Of a DNA stretch of 64,000 nucleotides, positions 42,538 through 52,616 are shown piece after piece. The notes beneath the pieces were generated by a model. It saw only the letters and a list, made by a program, of their open reading frames with translations, searched no databases and had not been told where the DNA came from. The stretch's first letter is position 1. Each line of letters opens with the position of its first letter. The position numbers and the translations under genes are program-made. Source of the stretch: Maribellus sediminis (GTDB lineage: Bacteria > Bacteroidota > Bacteroidia > Bacteroidales > Prolixibacteraceae); assembly GCF_011799805.1 (NCBI RefSeq), contig NZ_WXUB01000002.1:744001-808000 (forward strand), given 5' to 3'.

Positions 42538-43110
42538 ATGAAACTTACCCGATTTCTAACAATTCTCCTTCTGACCACCTTTACTTTAAAAGCAGTTGCT
42601 CTGCAGGATACAACTTCCATCGATTCGAAAAACACGCCATACGAATTATTGTCCAGCTATTATTCCGAACATTTTCATCCTTTTAAAAAGGGTAATTTCT
42701 ATACGGGTCTTGCCTTTTCAGTCACCGATAATAAAATGACCCATACCGATTACCTCGTTCAAAAAGTGGTTGACGGAGATAAACAGAATTTTGATATTTT
42801 GGTTAAAGGCGGTTACTATACCGGAGACTACGGAATGGCGCTGATAAACGTGCAATATTTTCAGGATAAATTTGAAGGTATTGTTTTCCGTGCCCCGGAT
42901 ACCTTGCAATCAAGTTCAATTACAAGAGGATTTGCTGTTACTCCGAGTTTTCGGGAATCATCTTCAGGAATGAAAGTCAGTCAATTTTGGGCTGACTCTC
43001 CTTCGCTCCCTCTCAATTCTTGTAGAGTGGCCTGCCTTCCGTTCACAGTTCAGGTACGGACGATCTCGAGCACTCGGGATCAGGGCGAGTCTGAAATCTT
43101 TGAATCGTAA
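42538..43110 (+). pseudogene. Truncated outer-membrane beta-barrel gene
   Basis: The frame begins with a signal peptide (MKLTRFLTILLLTTFTLKAV) and shows strands of a membrane barrel up to about residue 140 (GMALINVQYFQDKFEG, TRGFAVTPSFRES). From about 42960 on, it reads into sequence with the character of an intergenic repeat (Ser/Arg/Cys-rich, VSQFWADSPSLPLNSC), until a chance stop at 43110. Most of the barrel and the C-terminal Phe are missing. It was probably cut by a deletion or insertion at the edge of the cluster. Confidence 0.65.
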
Positions 43111-43140
43111 CTTGCTTTTCAGTTTCGAGGGACTTTTACA

Positions 43141-43168
43141 AAAAAAGGTCCCATTTCTGAGACCTTTA
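43141..43168 (-). terminator. Terminator of the C69 dipeptidase gene
   Basis: On the minus strand AAAGGTCTC-AGAAAT-GGGACCTTT forms a hairpin followed by TTTTTT, 20 bases after the stop of the dipeptidase gene. Confidence 0.65.
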
Positions 43169-43190
43169 TACTTTTGAAGTTGCATGTTTT

Positions 43191-44879
43191 TTAATGACTT
43201 TCGCCAATCACTTTAAAATGATCGCCGGTAGCATTTACAATTGCACGGTACCACCACTCGGGATATCCGGCAAAAATCGGTGATGCAGGCATTCCCGTTT
43301 CAGTACGTTCGAATTGCCCGTCTTTTTCGCGTTTGATGTTACCATCTGTGTATTTAATGATCAGGTAATTGCGTAGTTCTTTCCAGCGGGCTGTCATACT
43401 ATTGGCTTCGTTTACCGAGAATTCTGAAAGGAATTTCCGGGCTTCAGCTTCTCCTGAATTCTTCATTAGCGATTCAGCAGCTTTATCAATCAGCGGAACA
43501 TAAGTTACAAATTTATTTTCCAGCTCATTTTGAATAACTTGAACGTCCTTAATCATATCATCGTAACGCAAATATGCCATGTTTGCTACCTGGCTAAATG
43601 TCCAGAAAGCCGAAGTTTCGCTGAAGGTCAGCAAATCGCCGTTCCCCACTGCAAAACATTCCGGAATTTCGGTAATTCCGCAATACATTGGTGCATAACA
43701 AGTGCTGTAAGCATCGTCAACACCAAACCAAAGGATTCCTCCGATTGGATCTGGTAACCAGTTGCGGCACTGGGCAACAAAAGAAAAACCGGTTTGCTGT
43801 GTTGAAATTGCGCGTTCGTTGCAATATTCCACCGAATCCACCTCCCAGGTCAGGCCTCTCCAGCGGTAAGGTAATTTGTAAGGACCTGCACCGATATCTT
43901 GCGTCATATCCAGTTCGGTACCTTCAAAATGATCACGCATCATTCCCATTACATCCTGAACAGTAAGCTTTTTATCCGGTTTCACCCACAAAGGCAGGCA
44001 ATTGGCAGCGAAACCATTTTTATCTTCATGCTTAATCAGACCTTTGGCGTAATCGGCATAATCTTCCATGCCATCAGTTACTTTGTTAAAGCCGGCCCAC
44101 ACACGTGCGTCGCAAAAGCGGGCAGCACCAAAATCAACCGGAGCATAAACGTCAGAGAAACTGAAATCTTTGTCAGTACCTTTGTACCAGCCTTTCTCGC
44201 GAGCGAAAGCGATCACGTCTTCGGCATAAACACAATTTTCTTTATCATCCAAAGGAAACGTTGTTATACGAGCCTGGTTGGCATGACCACTTACATAACC
44301 ATCAGGAACACGAACAGCCACCCAAACGGCACCTTTTTCTCCCTCTCCTTTTCCGATGAGTTCCAGTATCCAGGCTTCGTCGGGATCAGCAATCGAAAAT
44401 GATTCACCTGAACTGTAGTAACCATATTCGGCTACCAGGTCAGTCATCACTCCAATGGCTTCGCGGGCAGTTTTTGCTCGTTGCAATGTCACATAAATCA
44501 GGCTGCCGTAATCCATAATTGCACCTTTTTGACTTCCCAGTTCCGAACGGCCGCCAAATGTTGTTTCGCCGATTGCCAGCTGAAATTCGTTCATGTTCCC
44601 GATCACACTGTAAGTGTGTGCCGGTTGCGGTATTTCTCCCAGGAATTTACCCGTATCCCACTCATAAATTTTGCGCATGGTTCCTGCCGGATGATCGGCT
44701 GCAGGCTGATGGTACAACTCGCCATAAAGCGTGTGCGAATCAGCGGCGTAGGTAATCATTACCGAACCATCGGCTGAAGCACTTTTCGTAATGAGAAAGT
44801 TGGTACACCCGTTTGAAACCTGTTGATTTATTATTAGAAATGCAAAGATCAGCATTCCTATCATTGTTAATTTTTTCAT
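43191..44879 (-). CDS. C69 family dipeptidase, exported
   Basis: A 562-residue N-terminal nucleophile hydrolase. Signal residues 1-24 are followed by Cys25 in NGCTNFLITKSASADGSVMI, the conserved nucleophile that becomes the first residue after processing. Further family marks are YSVIGNMNEFQLAIGETTFG and ADPDEAWILELIGKGEGEKG. Relatives (PepD) cleave dipeptides; Bacteroidota members are periplasmic. It runs against the accessory cluster and has its own terminator, so it is probably a resident gene. Confidence 0.92.
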   Translation of the reverse strand: MKKLTMIGMLIFAFLIINQQVSNGCTNFLITKSASADGSVMITYAADSHTLYGELYHQPAADHPAGTMRKIYEWDTGKFLGEIPQPAHTYSVIGNMNEFQLAIGETTFGGRSELGSQKGAIMDYGSLIYVTLQRAKTAREAIGVMTDLVAEYGYYSSGESFSIADPDEAWILELIGKGEGEKGAVWVAVRVPDGYVSGHANQARITTFPLDDKENCVYAEDVIAFAREKGWYKGTDKDFSFSDVYAPVDFGAARFCDARVWAGFNKVTDGMEDYADYAKGLIKHEDKNGFAANCLPLWVKPDKKLTVQDVMGMMRDHFEGTELDMTQDIGAGPYKLPYRWRGLTWEVDSVEYCNERAISTQQTGFSFVAQCRNWLPDPIGGILWFGVDDAYSTCYAPMYCGITEIPECFAVGNGDLLTFSETSAFWTFSQVANMAYLRYDDMIKDVQVIQNELENKFVTYVPLIDKAAESLMKNSGEAEARKFLSEFSVNEANSMTARWKELRNYLIIKYTDGNIKREKDGQFERTETGMPASPIFAGYPEWWYRAIVNATGDHFKVIGESH

Positions 44880-45077
44880 GCTATTTCGGATTTATTTTAT
44901 TCCAGATCGACAAAGATAATTAAATGCCTTATTTAGGCATTATTTATCTTCTGTTGTTGGTGTTGGGGAAGACAACTCTGAACTAAGTTAAAACCTTAAT
45001 TCTCTTCAACAGCTTCATCATCGAATGATAAAATTACATCCGAACAACAAAACCAGGGAGAATTAATGATATCCTGG

Positions 45078-46337
45078 TTACGAAATTTTATAGGCCATTA
45101 AGGCATCACCGTGTCTAATGAATAGAATTCCGTTTGCAAGCACCGGATAAGAAAAATGTTCTCCTGTTCCGTTTTTAATTTTGAATTTTCCGGAGATATC
45201 GAATGTATTTTCAGAATAAGTAACCAGGTTCACATCGCCATTCATTCCGTAGCAAATCAGTTTATTATCGGCTGAAATTATGCTTCCGGTGGCCACTTTT
45301 ACCGAATCTGCTACATTCCCGTTTTCAATGTCCAGCGCTTTCAGCCAGTTTCCCTTAACGGTTGTAAAAAGCCGGTTCCCTACTTTAACATATCCGTTAA
45401 AATTGTTCTTTATCGTTTTATTGCTCCATACTTCATTTAAACTTTTACCGTCGTCTGACAATTGAAGTTTAACTGCACCACAGCCGGTTTCATCGTTGCC
45501 AATAAAATAAATAAAACCATCAGAATAAACCGGCGAGTTGCAATGTTCCCCGTCATACTCGAAACCCTCCAGGAAATAAGAGCCCATAGTCTCACCGGTA
45601 CTGCAAGCAACCGCATACAAATTATGACGCGAATGAGTTACCAACGCATTACCGCTTTCCAATGGTACCAGAATAGGCGAACAATACGAAAAGGTATCTT
45701 TCATTGCTTCCGAGGACCAAACTGTTTCGCCTGTAAAACGATTGAGTGCGGCCATATTTGTTTTTGGTCCCCCGGCAAAACAGTACACTTTATCATTATT
45801 GACAACCACCGACTCCGTATAACCAAAATACGGTACATTGCTGTTGAAGTCCTGCAGAACATCAACTGCCCATTTTTCGTTGCCCGTTGCGCTTTCGAAA
45901 CAGGCAATTCGACCGTTTCCAGACGTTGCATAAACCAAATCGCCGATTACAGTTGGAGTAGATCGTGCTCCCGGATAAGAACTTGAAAAACCTTCGCCCA
46001 TAAATTCCCTGCCGTTGGGTGCTTTCCAAAGCATGTTACCTTCCAGATCCAATGCAAACAAAAAACTGCTGCTGTCCTTTTCTCCATTCACAAAAATACG
46101 ATCGTTTAAAATGCTTGGTGCAGCAAACCCTTTTCCAAGTCCTTCGAAAACCCAAAGTAGTTCGGGACCTTCTTCCGGCCATTCATCCAATAAATTGTCT
46201 TCGTTATAAATACCACTGCGATTAGGGCCGCGCCACTCGGCAATTTCCGATCTGCTTTTTGTTGCACAACTGTAAAGAAATCCCGCACCAAGAGAGGAAA
46301 TTAGCAAAAGGAGTAGTGTTTTTTGTGTTCTTTTCAT
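45078..46337 (-). CDS. PQQ-like beta-propeller lipoprotein
   Basis: A 419-residue protein with a lipoprotein signal (MKRTQKTLLLLLISSLGAGF, lipobox LYSC). Its start IAEWRGPNRSGIYNEDN is the same WRGPxxxG opening as in the protein at 10581-11894. Propeller blades follow (GNMLWKAPNGREFMGEGFSS, IACFESATGNEKWAVDV, LNRFTGETVWSSEAMKD). It probably sits on the periplasmic face of a membrane and has no visible catalytic residues. Ligand unknown. Confidence 0.85.
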   Translation of the reverse strand: MKRTQKTLLLLLISSLGAGFLYSCATKSRSEIAEWRGPNRSGIYNEDNLLDEWPEEGPELLWVFEGLGKGFAAPSILNDRIFVNGEKDSSSFLFALDLEGNMLWKAPNGREFMGEGFSSSYPGARSTPTVIGDLVYATSGNGRIACFESATGNEKWAVDVLQDFNSNVPYFGYTESVVVNNDKVYCFAGGPKTNMAALNRFTGETVWSSEAMKDTFSYCSPILVPLESGNALVTHSRHNLYAVACSTGETMGSYFLEGFEYDGEHCNSPVYSDGFIYFIGNDETGCGAVKLQLSDDGKSLNEVWSNKTIKNNFNGYVKVGNRLFTTVKGNWLKALDIENGNVADSVKVATGSIISADNKLICYGMNGDVNLVTYSENTFDISGKFKIKNGTGEHFSYPVLANGILFIRHGDALMAYKIS

Positions 46338-46534
46338 TTTGGTTCAGCTAAGTTGATTACTGTGTATTTCATTTGAAAATATCCTGAAACAAAGGTTTTT
46401 CAATTATTAGTTCAGAAATATATCGGCAAGTTACAATGAAATTGCAATTGTTGAAATTTTTATAGCTGCACACTTCCAACTTATGCGAGCGCGCAAAACA
46501 ATTCTCAAAAATGTGTTCCAGTTAAAAAAGTAAG

Positions 46535-47716
46535 CTACAAACAGCTTTTAATCCTTTCGTATACTTCCTCGATATTATTATCCAACCCAACTGAAAGCCG
46601 CACCAAGCCGTCTGAAAGTCCCATTTCCTTTTGTACTTCGGCAGGAATTTCTGATGAAGTACTGTGTCCGGAACAACTAAAAAGTGTTCGGAAATAGCCC
46701 AGGGAAACTGCTAGATAACCAATGTTTGCCTGCTGCATTTTAAACATGATTTGATTGGCATTTTTCTCAGTACCAAAGTCAATGGCCAGCATACCGCCAT
46801 AACCGAATTCACTGTTCATTAATTGCGTGTGCAAGTCGTGTTGCGGATGCGATTTCAGTCCGGGATATTTTAGAGCGAGCCCCAAAGCTTCAAATTTACG
46901 AGCTAAAAACAAAGCATTCAAACTGTGTTGTTTCATACGCAAATGCAGGGTGTGTAGGTTCTTCAAAATACTCGACGAACGCAAAGGATCCAGCACCGGG
47001 CCAAGCAACATTGCAGTACCATCGTTTACATTCGAAAGGTTATTGATAAACGCTTTCGAACCGCAAATAGCACCGGCCACACAATCATTTTTCCCGTTGA
47101 TAAACTTCGTCATGCTGTAGACCACCAAATCGGCTCCTAATTCGGCAGGAGAAAAGATCATTGGCGTAAAAGTATTGTCCACCATTAACTTGGCGCCGTT
47201 TTCTTGTGCAATTTTCGCCAGTTCGGGGATATCGGAAACCTGTAACAAAGGATTGGTTACACTTTCGGTATAAATTACTTTTGTGTTTGGCTGCATTGCG
47301 TTACGTACCTGATCAAGATTTGTGATATCCACAAAACTTACTTCAATATTGTATTTTGGAAGCCAGTTTTTCAGAAAGGCATAGGTTCCGCCATAAGTAG
47401 TAACACTGGTTACAATATGATCGCCCGAATGACAAAGCTGCAACAAGGAGCAGGTTATCGCAGCCATACCGGATGACGTAATCCAGGCCGATTCGGTCTT
47501 TTCCATGGCGGCCAGTGCATCGGCCAGAAATTTATTGCTCGGGTTCCAGTGGCGCGAATACAGGAAGCAGCCTTCCATGTGTCCAAGGAAAGTCTCTTCC
47601 ATGGTTTCACCCTCGAGAAAAGTATAGGTTGAAGAATCGGTAATGGATGGATTTACACCACCAAATTCGCCAAATTGCTGGATATCGTAAATTCGTTTTG
47701 CAGGATCTGATGCCAT
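46535..47716 (-). CDS. Cys/Met metabolism PLP enzyme (methionine gamma-lyase type)
   Basis: A 393-residue PLP enzyme of the gamma-family. It shows SRHWNPSNKFL near 54, ITSSGMAAIT (79-88) for phosphate binding, NPLLQVSDIPELAKIA, and the PLP Lys204 in VYSMTKFINGKND. Substrate could be methionine, homocysteine or an O-acyl homoserine; the Asn-Gly-Lys after the lysine (usually Gly-His) is a slight deviation. Function as methionine gamma-lyase is the most likely call, but cystathionine-type enzymes cannot be excluded. Confidence 0.85.
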   Translation of the reverse strand: MASDPAKRIYDIQQFGEFGGVNPSITDSSTYTFLEGETMEETFLGHMEGCFLYSRHWNPSNKFLADALAAMEKTESAWITSSGMAAITCSLLQLCHSGDHIVTSVTTYGGTYAFLKNWLPKYNIEVSFVDITNLDQVRNAMQPNTKVIYTESVTNPLLQVSDIPELAKIAQENGAKLMVDNTFTPMIFSPAELGADLVVYSMTKFINGKNDCVAGAICGSKAFINNLSNVNDGTAMLLGPVLDPLRSSSILKNLHTLHLRMKQHSLNALFLARKFEALGLALKYPGLKSHPQHDLHTQLMNSEFGYGGMLAIDFGTEKNANQIMFKMQQANIGYLAVSLGYFRTLFSCSGHSTSSEIPAEVQKEMGLSDGLVRLSVGLDNNIEEVYERIKSCL

Positions 47717-48271
47717 AAGAATAGTGATTTAGTTTCCCGCAATTTATAAGGAACGTTCAAGGATAAGAATGATGAAAATCTGCTTTTTCATTAGATTTCC
47801 TGTAACTATACTAATTGAAAGAATGTAAGGACAATGCCCAGGCTATAGTTCTTATCAAGTTACTACTGCTAATATATCGTTCGAATGCCTCCATCCCGAA
47901 CTGCCAAAGTGGATTTTGGCGCATAGCACGCGAGCACTTTTATATACTTCGGCAAATGCGCCAATTTTTCATTGTTATTCTTTACCCCGGATTACTATCG
48001 TTCATCCGGGGTTATTAACATTAAGTCCCTCCGGGATTCCAGGTTGACACTGTAGGTGTCAAATTTTAATAGCCCCGGGTTTTAACCCGGGGTAAAAGCG
48101 TTTAACGATCTCGTCCGGCGTTGAAAGCTGATTAGTTCCTGTTCGTTGTTCCGGACGAATAGCGATGAATTTCAAAAGGTCAAAGAATAAAATAATTATC
48201 AAAATTGAAGGCTCATCCCAATTGCTTGTGATCAGAGTGAGGTTGAATATTAATGTTTGTATTGAAACAAA
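47717..48271. repeat. Gap with palindromic repeats
   Basis: No credible gene. It contains CCCCGGGTT-TT-AACCCGGGG (48073-48092), TTGACAC-TGTAG-GTGTCAA (about 48042-48060), CCCCGGAT...ATCCGGGG around 47983-48005, and TTTTGGCGCAT...ATGCGCCAA around 47918-47966. These are nested palindromes of the type found dispersed between Bacteroidota genes. The frame 47815-48018 that crosses them is a by-product. Confidence 0.55.
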
Positions 48272-49966
48272 CTATTTCCAGAAAGAAGCTTCGTAAACTG
48301 AAGTATTATCACGGTAATCGGTAACCACCAGTCTGAAATCGTGACGTTTCCCCAGTTCAAAACGCTCTTTATCGAAATAGTGTGTAATCCGGCCACTCTT
48401 GGCATCGTATTCAAACAAAGCCCACTTATCATCGAGGTAGCCATCGATTGATTTTATCCCCGACAGGTCATCATTTAACTTGAAACGAATCCTGCTCGAT
48501 TCCGTCAACGCACCGTTTTCAAGACTTAAGGGAGTAATCTCAGGCGCCAGCGTATCCACCATTAAAGCGTAAGTTCCGAGTGTTCGAATATCGGTTTCAA
48601 TCCAACCTTTTTTATAGTTACCACCAACCGCTGAAGGACTGCCGTCATCAGAATCCACATTTACAACAACAGCTTTAGATTGCAGTTTTTCATCCAGATT
48701 TCGTGGTTTTATACGCAAGGTAGCCGCCGTTTGCAAGGGAACGGTTTTATCGGCCACCAGCTGAAAATCGGAAGAATAAGCGTCGGTAGTCGGGCGTGTT
48801 GAATAGGTGAACTCAAGATTTTTGTACAGCGCTCCTTTCGGGATTTCCAATTCGCACTCCTCCGATTCAAAGCTATTATCCCGGTTATACGGCATTAAAA
48901 TGACCTTATTTTTATTTACCAGCGGTATTTCAGCCGATTTTTGTTCAATCTTAAAAGCCAGTTCTGCCTTGTTGCCATAACTGTCTTCAATTTCAATTTC
49001 CACCTGGTGAGTTCCAGGCCCAGCTTCCACAATTCCCTGTTTCAGATTATAGGCATACACCGGCAACAAATTTCCGGGATCGACCCAGGTTTTTACAAAG
49101 CGGCGTTTTGAGCTTTGGTATTCCTCGTAATCGATATGGCTGTTGATGTACCTCGAATTGTCGAACGAAAACCGGTTGAGCTGGAATGCAAAACTGGTTT
49201 CGCCATTAATGCTTGCACTCAATTTAATGATACCGCACTTATTGTAAGTGCCATCGAAATAATCGTTCACCTGAACAGCAAAACCAACTTCGCCATAAAC
49301 TTTTACCGGATTATTTTTCAGGTGATATTTTCCGTCAGAAAAAACCACGGGATAGCTTTTTGAGGCAGGTTGCAGATCGACCTGTGAAGTATCGGAAAGC
49401 GGAACAACCAGCAGCGAAAAGAATTTCGGTGGCGTGTTGTCAACAACCGAAAAACCGTATTCCAGGGGATTTAGCGGCTCTTCCGAACGGGTATCACGCA
49501 ATTCGAAATGCAGGTGCGGTCCGCCTGAACTACCGCTGTTCCCGCTTTTAGCAATTTCCTGATCCTGTTTCACCGGAAAAAGGTAGGAAGGTATGGTCAG
49601 ATCGACCCGGAACGATTTATTTTCATATTGCCTTTCTTTCACATATTTCCTGATTTCGGGCGAAAAGGACTGCAAATGCCCGTAAACCGACGTGGTTCCA
49701 TTGGGGTGATCGATATACAACGCATTTCCGTAGCCCGTTGGCGACACTGCAATTCGCGAAACATATCCATCGGCTATAGCATATACGGGCAGGCCGGTAA
49801 CGCCCTGAGTTTTAAAGTCGATACCCGAATGAAAATGATTGCTGCGTAGTTCGGCGAAGCTTCCGCTCAACAACAAGGGAACCTTTAGCGGATCGGTATA
49901 ATAACGTTCCTGTGCCTGAAGAAATGAGGCGGCCAACAGCAATAAAAACAGAATTCCTTTTCGCAT
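48272..49966 (-). CDS. M23 family metalloendopeptidase, exported
   Basis: A 564-residue protein with a signal peptide (MRKGILFLLLLAASFLQA). The M23/LytM domain is at ~20-165: HFHSGIDFKTQGVTGLPVYA with the H-x3-D zinc site, TSVYGHLQSF, and HLHFELRD with the last His pair. Both metal motifs are intact, unlike in the protein at 17440-18792. It is followed by ~380 residues of beta-sandwich type with LSLENGALTESSRIRFKL. It probably remodels peptidoglycan. The start is set at ATG 49966; the codons before it lack signal-peptide character. Confidence 0.9.
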   Translation of the reverse strand: MRKGILFLLLLAASFLQAQERYYTDPLKVPLLLSGSFAELRSNHFHSGIDFKTQGVTGLPVYAIADGYVSRIAVSPTGYGNALYIDHPNGTTSVYGHLQSFSPEIRKYVKERQYENKSFRVDLTIPSYLFPVKQDQEIAKSGNSGSSGGPHLHFELRDTRSEEPLNPLEYGFSVVDNTPPKFFSLLVVPLSDTSQVDLQPASKSYPVVFSDGKYHLKNNPVKVYGEVGFAVQVNDYFDGTYNKCGIIKLSASINGETSFAFQLNRFSFDNSRYINSHIDYEEYQSSKRRFVKTWVDPGNLLPVYAYNLKQGIVEAGPGTHQVEIEIEDSYGNKAELAFKIEQKSAEIPLVNKNKVILMPYNRDNSFESEECELEIPKGALYKNLEFTYSTRPTTDAYSSDFQLVADKTVPLQTAATLRIKPRNLDEKLQSKAVVVNVDSDDGSPSAVGGNYKKGWIETDIRTLGTYALMVDTLAPEITPLSLENGALTESSRIRFKLNDDLSGIKSIDGYLDDKWALFEYDAKSGRITHYFDKERFELGKRHDFRLVVTDYRDNTSVYEASFWK

Positions 49967-50171
49967 AAACCAATAAATTAATGCAAACAAAAATAAGCTT
50001 TTCGAAACGTTTTTGGTTAAGGATCAAGGATTCATCATAAAGTCGATCAAAAAGATTAATGCACTCCATAATTCCTAACAGCATTATGTTAGCAGAATTT
50101 GTCTTCAAACAATTGCAATTGCTTTCACAATATTGAAAAAAGGTTAACTTTGTTCGCGAAATGCAGCTAGA

Positions 50172-50465
50172 ATGACCGAAGAAGATCGTTTGCTTCTGAT
50201 TGATTTAAAACAAAATACGCAGCATTTGTTCGGGTTGTACCATCAGCTTGAACAGGAAAATAAGGTGTTGCAAGAGGAGCTGGAAGCGCTTCGTAACAAA
50301 ATAGAATCGCTGGAGCAGGAAAGATTGGAACTCGGCCAGAAAAATGAGCAACTGAAAATAGCCAACCAGTTGTTATCCGGAAAGGATGAAAACATGGAAG
50401 CTAAACAGAAAATAAACAAACTGATACGGGAAATTGATAAATGTATCGCATTACTAAACAAGTAA
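50172..50465 (+). CDS. ZapB-like coiled-coil protein
   Basis: A 97-residue protein that is almost entirely one coiled coil (LDLKQNTQHLFGLYHQLEQE, LEALRNKIESLEQERLEL). It lies 6 bases upstream of zapA. In Bacteroidota a short coiled-coil protein at this place is common and is thought to act with ZapA at the division ring; direct homology to E. coli ZapB cannot be shown by eye. Confidence 0.7.
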   Translation: MTEEDRLLLIDLKQNTQHLFGLYHQLEQENKVLQEELEALRNKIESLEQERLELGQKNEQLKIANQLLSGKDENMEAKQKINKLIREIDKCIALLNK

Positions 50466-50471
50466 TGTAAC

Positions 50472-50774
50472 GTGAGCGAGAATAATTTTAGAATAAATAT
50501 TAAGATCGACGGCAGGAATTATCCGTTAACCATCGATCGTAAAGATGAAGAGAGATACCGGAAAGCTGCAAAAATTGTTAACGAAACCATTAACGAATAC
50601 AGAAAAAGGTTTCAGAACAATGACCAACAAGATATAATGGCGATGACTGCTTTTCAGGCCGCACTGAATTTATGCAGATTGGAAGATCGCCAGGACTACG
50701 CTCAATTCATCGATGATATTAAAGATTTGAACGACGATATTTCTGATTTTTTAAACGAAAAGAAGCAGAAATAG
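50472..50774 (+). CDS. zapA: Cell division protein ZapA
   Basis: A 100-residue protein with the ZapA pattern: FRINIKIDGRNYPLTIDRKD, EERYRKAAKIVNETINEYRK and a C-terminal helix (DDIKDLNDDISDFLNEKKQK). ZapA crosslinks FtsZ filaments. The start is GTG at 50472. It lies between the coiled-coil gene and rny, an arrangement often kept in Bacteroidota. Confidence 0.88.
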   Translation: MSENNFRINIKIDGRNYPLTIDRKDEERYRKAAKIVNETINEYRKRFQNNDQQDIMAMTAFQAALNLCRLEDRQDYAQFIDDIKDLNDDISDFLNEKKQK

Positions 50775-50791
50775 AGACACATAATTTATCG

Positions 50792-50842
50792 AAAACCTGT
50801 ATTAGGCCTTTCAACTATTGAGAGGTTTACTACAGGTTTTTT
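50792..50842 (+). terminator. Terminator between zapA and rny
   Basis: AAAACCTGTA (50792-50801) pairs with TACAGGTTTT (50831-50840), with a second inner stem CCTTTCAA/TTGAGAGG, followed by T's. It has the form of a long intrinsic terminator. Any rny promoter must then lie in the 20 bases after it, or the hairpin is leaky. Confidence 0.7.
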
Positions 50843-50862
50843 AGTAATAATTAATTCAGTTA

Positions 50863-52425
50863 ATGATGGATATAAATTTGATAATAGGAATTGCTGCAGG
50901 ATTTGTTGCCGGTGGTGGCCTCGCCTACCTGATCTGGGACAAAGCACTGAAGGCTAAAAAACGAAAGATCATCAGTGAAGGCACGGCCGAAGCCGAGGTG
51001 ATTAAGAAAGATAAAATATTACAGGCCAAAGAAAAGTTCCTGCAGTTAAAGTCGGAGCACGAAAAATACATTAACGAAAAGAACGCATCGCTCGCCAACC
51101 TCGAAAACAAACACAAACAACGCGAGAACACTTTAAACCAGCGTCGTGATGAAATTAACCGCAAGGTTAAAGATTTTGAAACCGAAAAGCGCGAGCTTGA
51201 AATTATCCGCGAGAACTTGAATGCCCAGTTGCAGCGCGTTGAACACAAAAGTGATGAACTGGAAAAGGCACATCGCCAGATCCTTGAAAAACTGGAACAA
51301 ATCTCAGGTTTGTCGGTAGAAGACGCCAAATCACAACTGGTAGAACAGTTGAAAGAAGAAGCTAAATCGGAGGCGGTTTCTTACATCAACGAAATAATGG
51401 AAGAAGCCAAACAAACGGCTAACAAAGAGGCCAAAAAAGTGGTGGTTAAATCCATTCAACGTGTGGCTACCGAAACCGCTATCGAAAATGCGGTGACCAT
51501 TTTCCATATTGAAAGCGACGAAATTAAAGGCCGTATCATCGGTCGCGAAGGTCGTAACATTCGTGCCCTGGAAGCCGCTACCGGTGTTGAAATCGTTGTT
51601 GACGATACACCTGAAGCCATTGTACTTTCGGCATTCGATCCGGTACGCCGCGAAATTGCCCGTTTGGCCCTGCACCAGCTGGTTACCGACGGACGAATTC
51701 ACCCGGCCCGTATCGAGGAAGTAGTTCAGAAAGTGAAAAAGCAAATTGAAGAAGAAGTGATCGAGACCGGTAAGCGTACCGCCATCGACCTCGGAATTCA
51801 TGGCTTGCATCCGGAGTTGATCCGTTTGATCGGTAAAATGAAATACCGTTCATCGTACGGACAAAACCTTTTGCAGCACTCGCGCGAAGTTGCAAACCTG
51901 AGTGCGATTATGGCATCGGAACTGGGACTGAACCCGAAAAAAGCCAAACGCGCCGGATTGTTACACGATATTGGTAAAGTGCCTGACGATGAGCCGGAAT
52001 TGCCACACGCAGTGCTGGGTATGAAGCTGGCCGAGAAATACAAGGAAAAACCGGATATTGCCAACGCTATCGGAGCTCACCACGACGAGGTGGAAATGCA
52101 GACCCTGCTCGCTCCTATTGTTCAGGTTTGCGACGCCATTTCAGGTGCCCGTCCGGGAGCCCGCCGCGAAGTAGTTGAATCGTACATCAAGCGATTGAAA
52201 GACCTGGAAGACTTGGCACTTTCTTACCCTGGTGTAATGAAAACCTACGCTATACAGGCAGGTCGCGAGTTGCGCGTTATTGTTGGCGCCGACAAAATGA
52301 ACGACCAGGAGACCGAACAATTGTCGTACGACATTTCGAAACGTATCCAGGACGAAATGACTTACCCGGGACAGATCAAGATCACCGTGATCCGCGAAAC
52401 CCGCGCCGTAAGCTACGCGAAATAA
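50863..52425 (+). CDS. rny: Ribonuclease Y
   Basis: A 520-residue protein: N-terminal membrane helix ([20 protein letters not shown]), a long coiled coil (~30-165), a KH domain with [20 protein letters not shown], and an HD domain with [20 protein letters not shown] and GAHHDEVE. RNase Y is the membrane-bound endonuclease that starts mRNA decay in many bacteria. The start could be Met1 or Met2. It is followed by its own terminator. Confidence 0.97.
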   Translation: MMDINLIIGIAAGFVAGGGLAYLIWDKALKAKKRKIISEGTAEAEVIKKDKILQAKEKFLQLKSEHEKYINEKNASLANLENKHKQRENTLNQRRDEINRKVKDFETEKRELEIIRENLNAQLQRVEHKSDELEKAHRQILEKLEQISGLSVEDAKSQLVEQLKEEAKSEAVSYINEIMEEAKQTANKEAKKVVVKSIQRVATETAIENAVTIFHIESDEIKGRIIGREGRNIRALEAATGVEIVVDDTPEAIVLSAFDPVRREIARLALHQLVTDGRIHPARIEEVVQKVKKQIEEEVIETGKRTAIDLGIHGLHPELIRLIGKMKYRSSYGQNLLQHSREVANLSAIMASELGLNPKKAKRAGLLHDIGKVPDDEPELPHAVLGMKLAEKYKEKPDIANAIGAHHDEVEMQTLLAPIVQVCDAISGARPGARREVVESYIKRLKDLEDLALSYPGVMKTYAIQAGRELRVIVGADKMNDQETEQLSYDISKRIQDEMTYPGQIKITVIRETRAVSYAK

Positions 52426-52447
52426 ATAATTAGCATACTTAAATATG

Positions 52448-52479
52448 AAAGCCTTTCATCGGTTTGATGGAAGGCTTTT
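52448..52479 (+). terminator. Terminator of rny
   Basis: The stem GCCTTTCATC / GATGGAAGGC (one G-T pair) with loop GGTTT is preceded by AAA and followed by TTTT. It is 23 bases after the rny stop. Confidence 0.8.
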
Positions 52480-52616
52480 CTGTTATAAACCGTCACTTGC
52501 AAGTTGTCGTTGCAGTCCAGTTAGCTATCCGGATAACGGCAGGAAAAAGTACGAAAACAACTCACCGCGGTAAACGCTCGATGCTATTTACAATTGTTGT
52601 GCGTTTGCTTTTCATT

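Noticed and set aside
47815-48018. Small frame in the 47717-48271 gap
   Set aside because: It runs through palindromic repeats and has no coding character.
50775-50862. Possible 6S RNA next to zapA
   Set aside because: In Proteobacteria ssrS follows zapA, but this gap is only 88 bases and is explained by a terminator hairpin.
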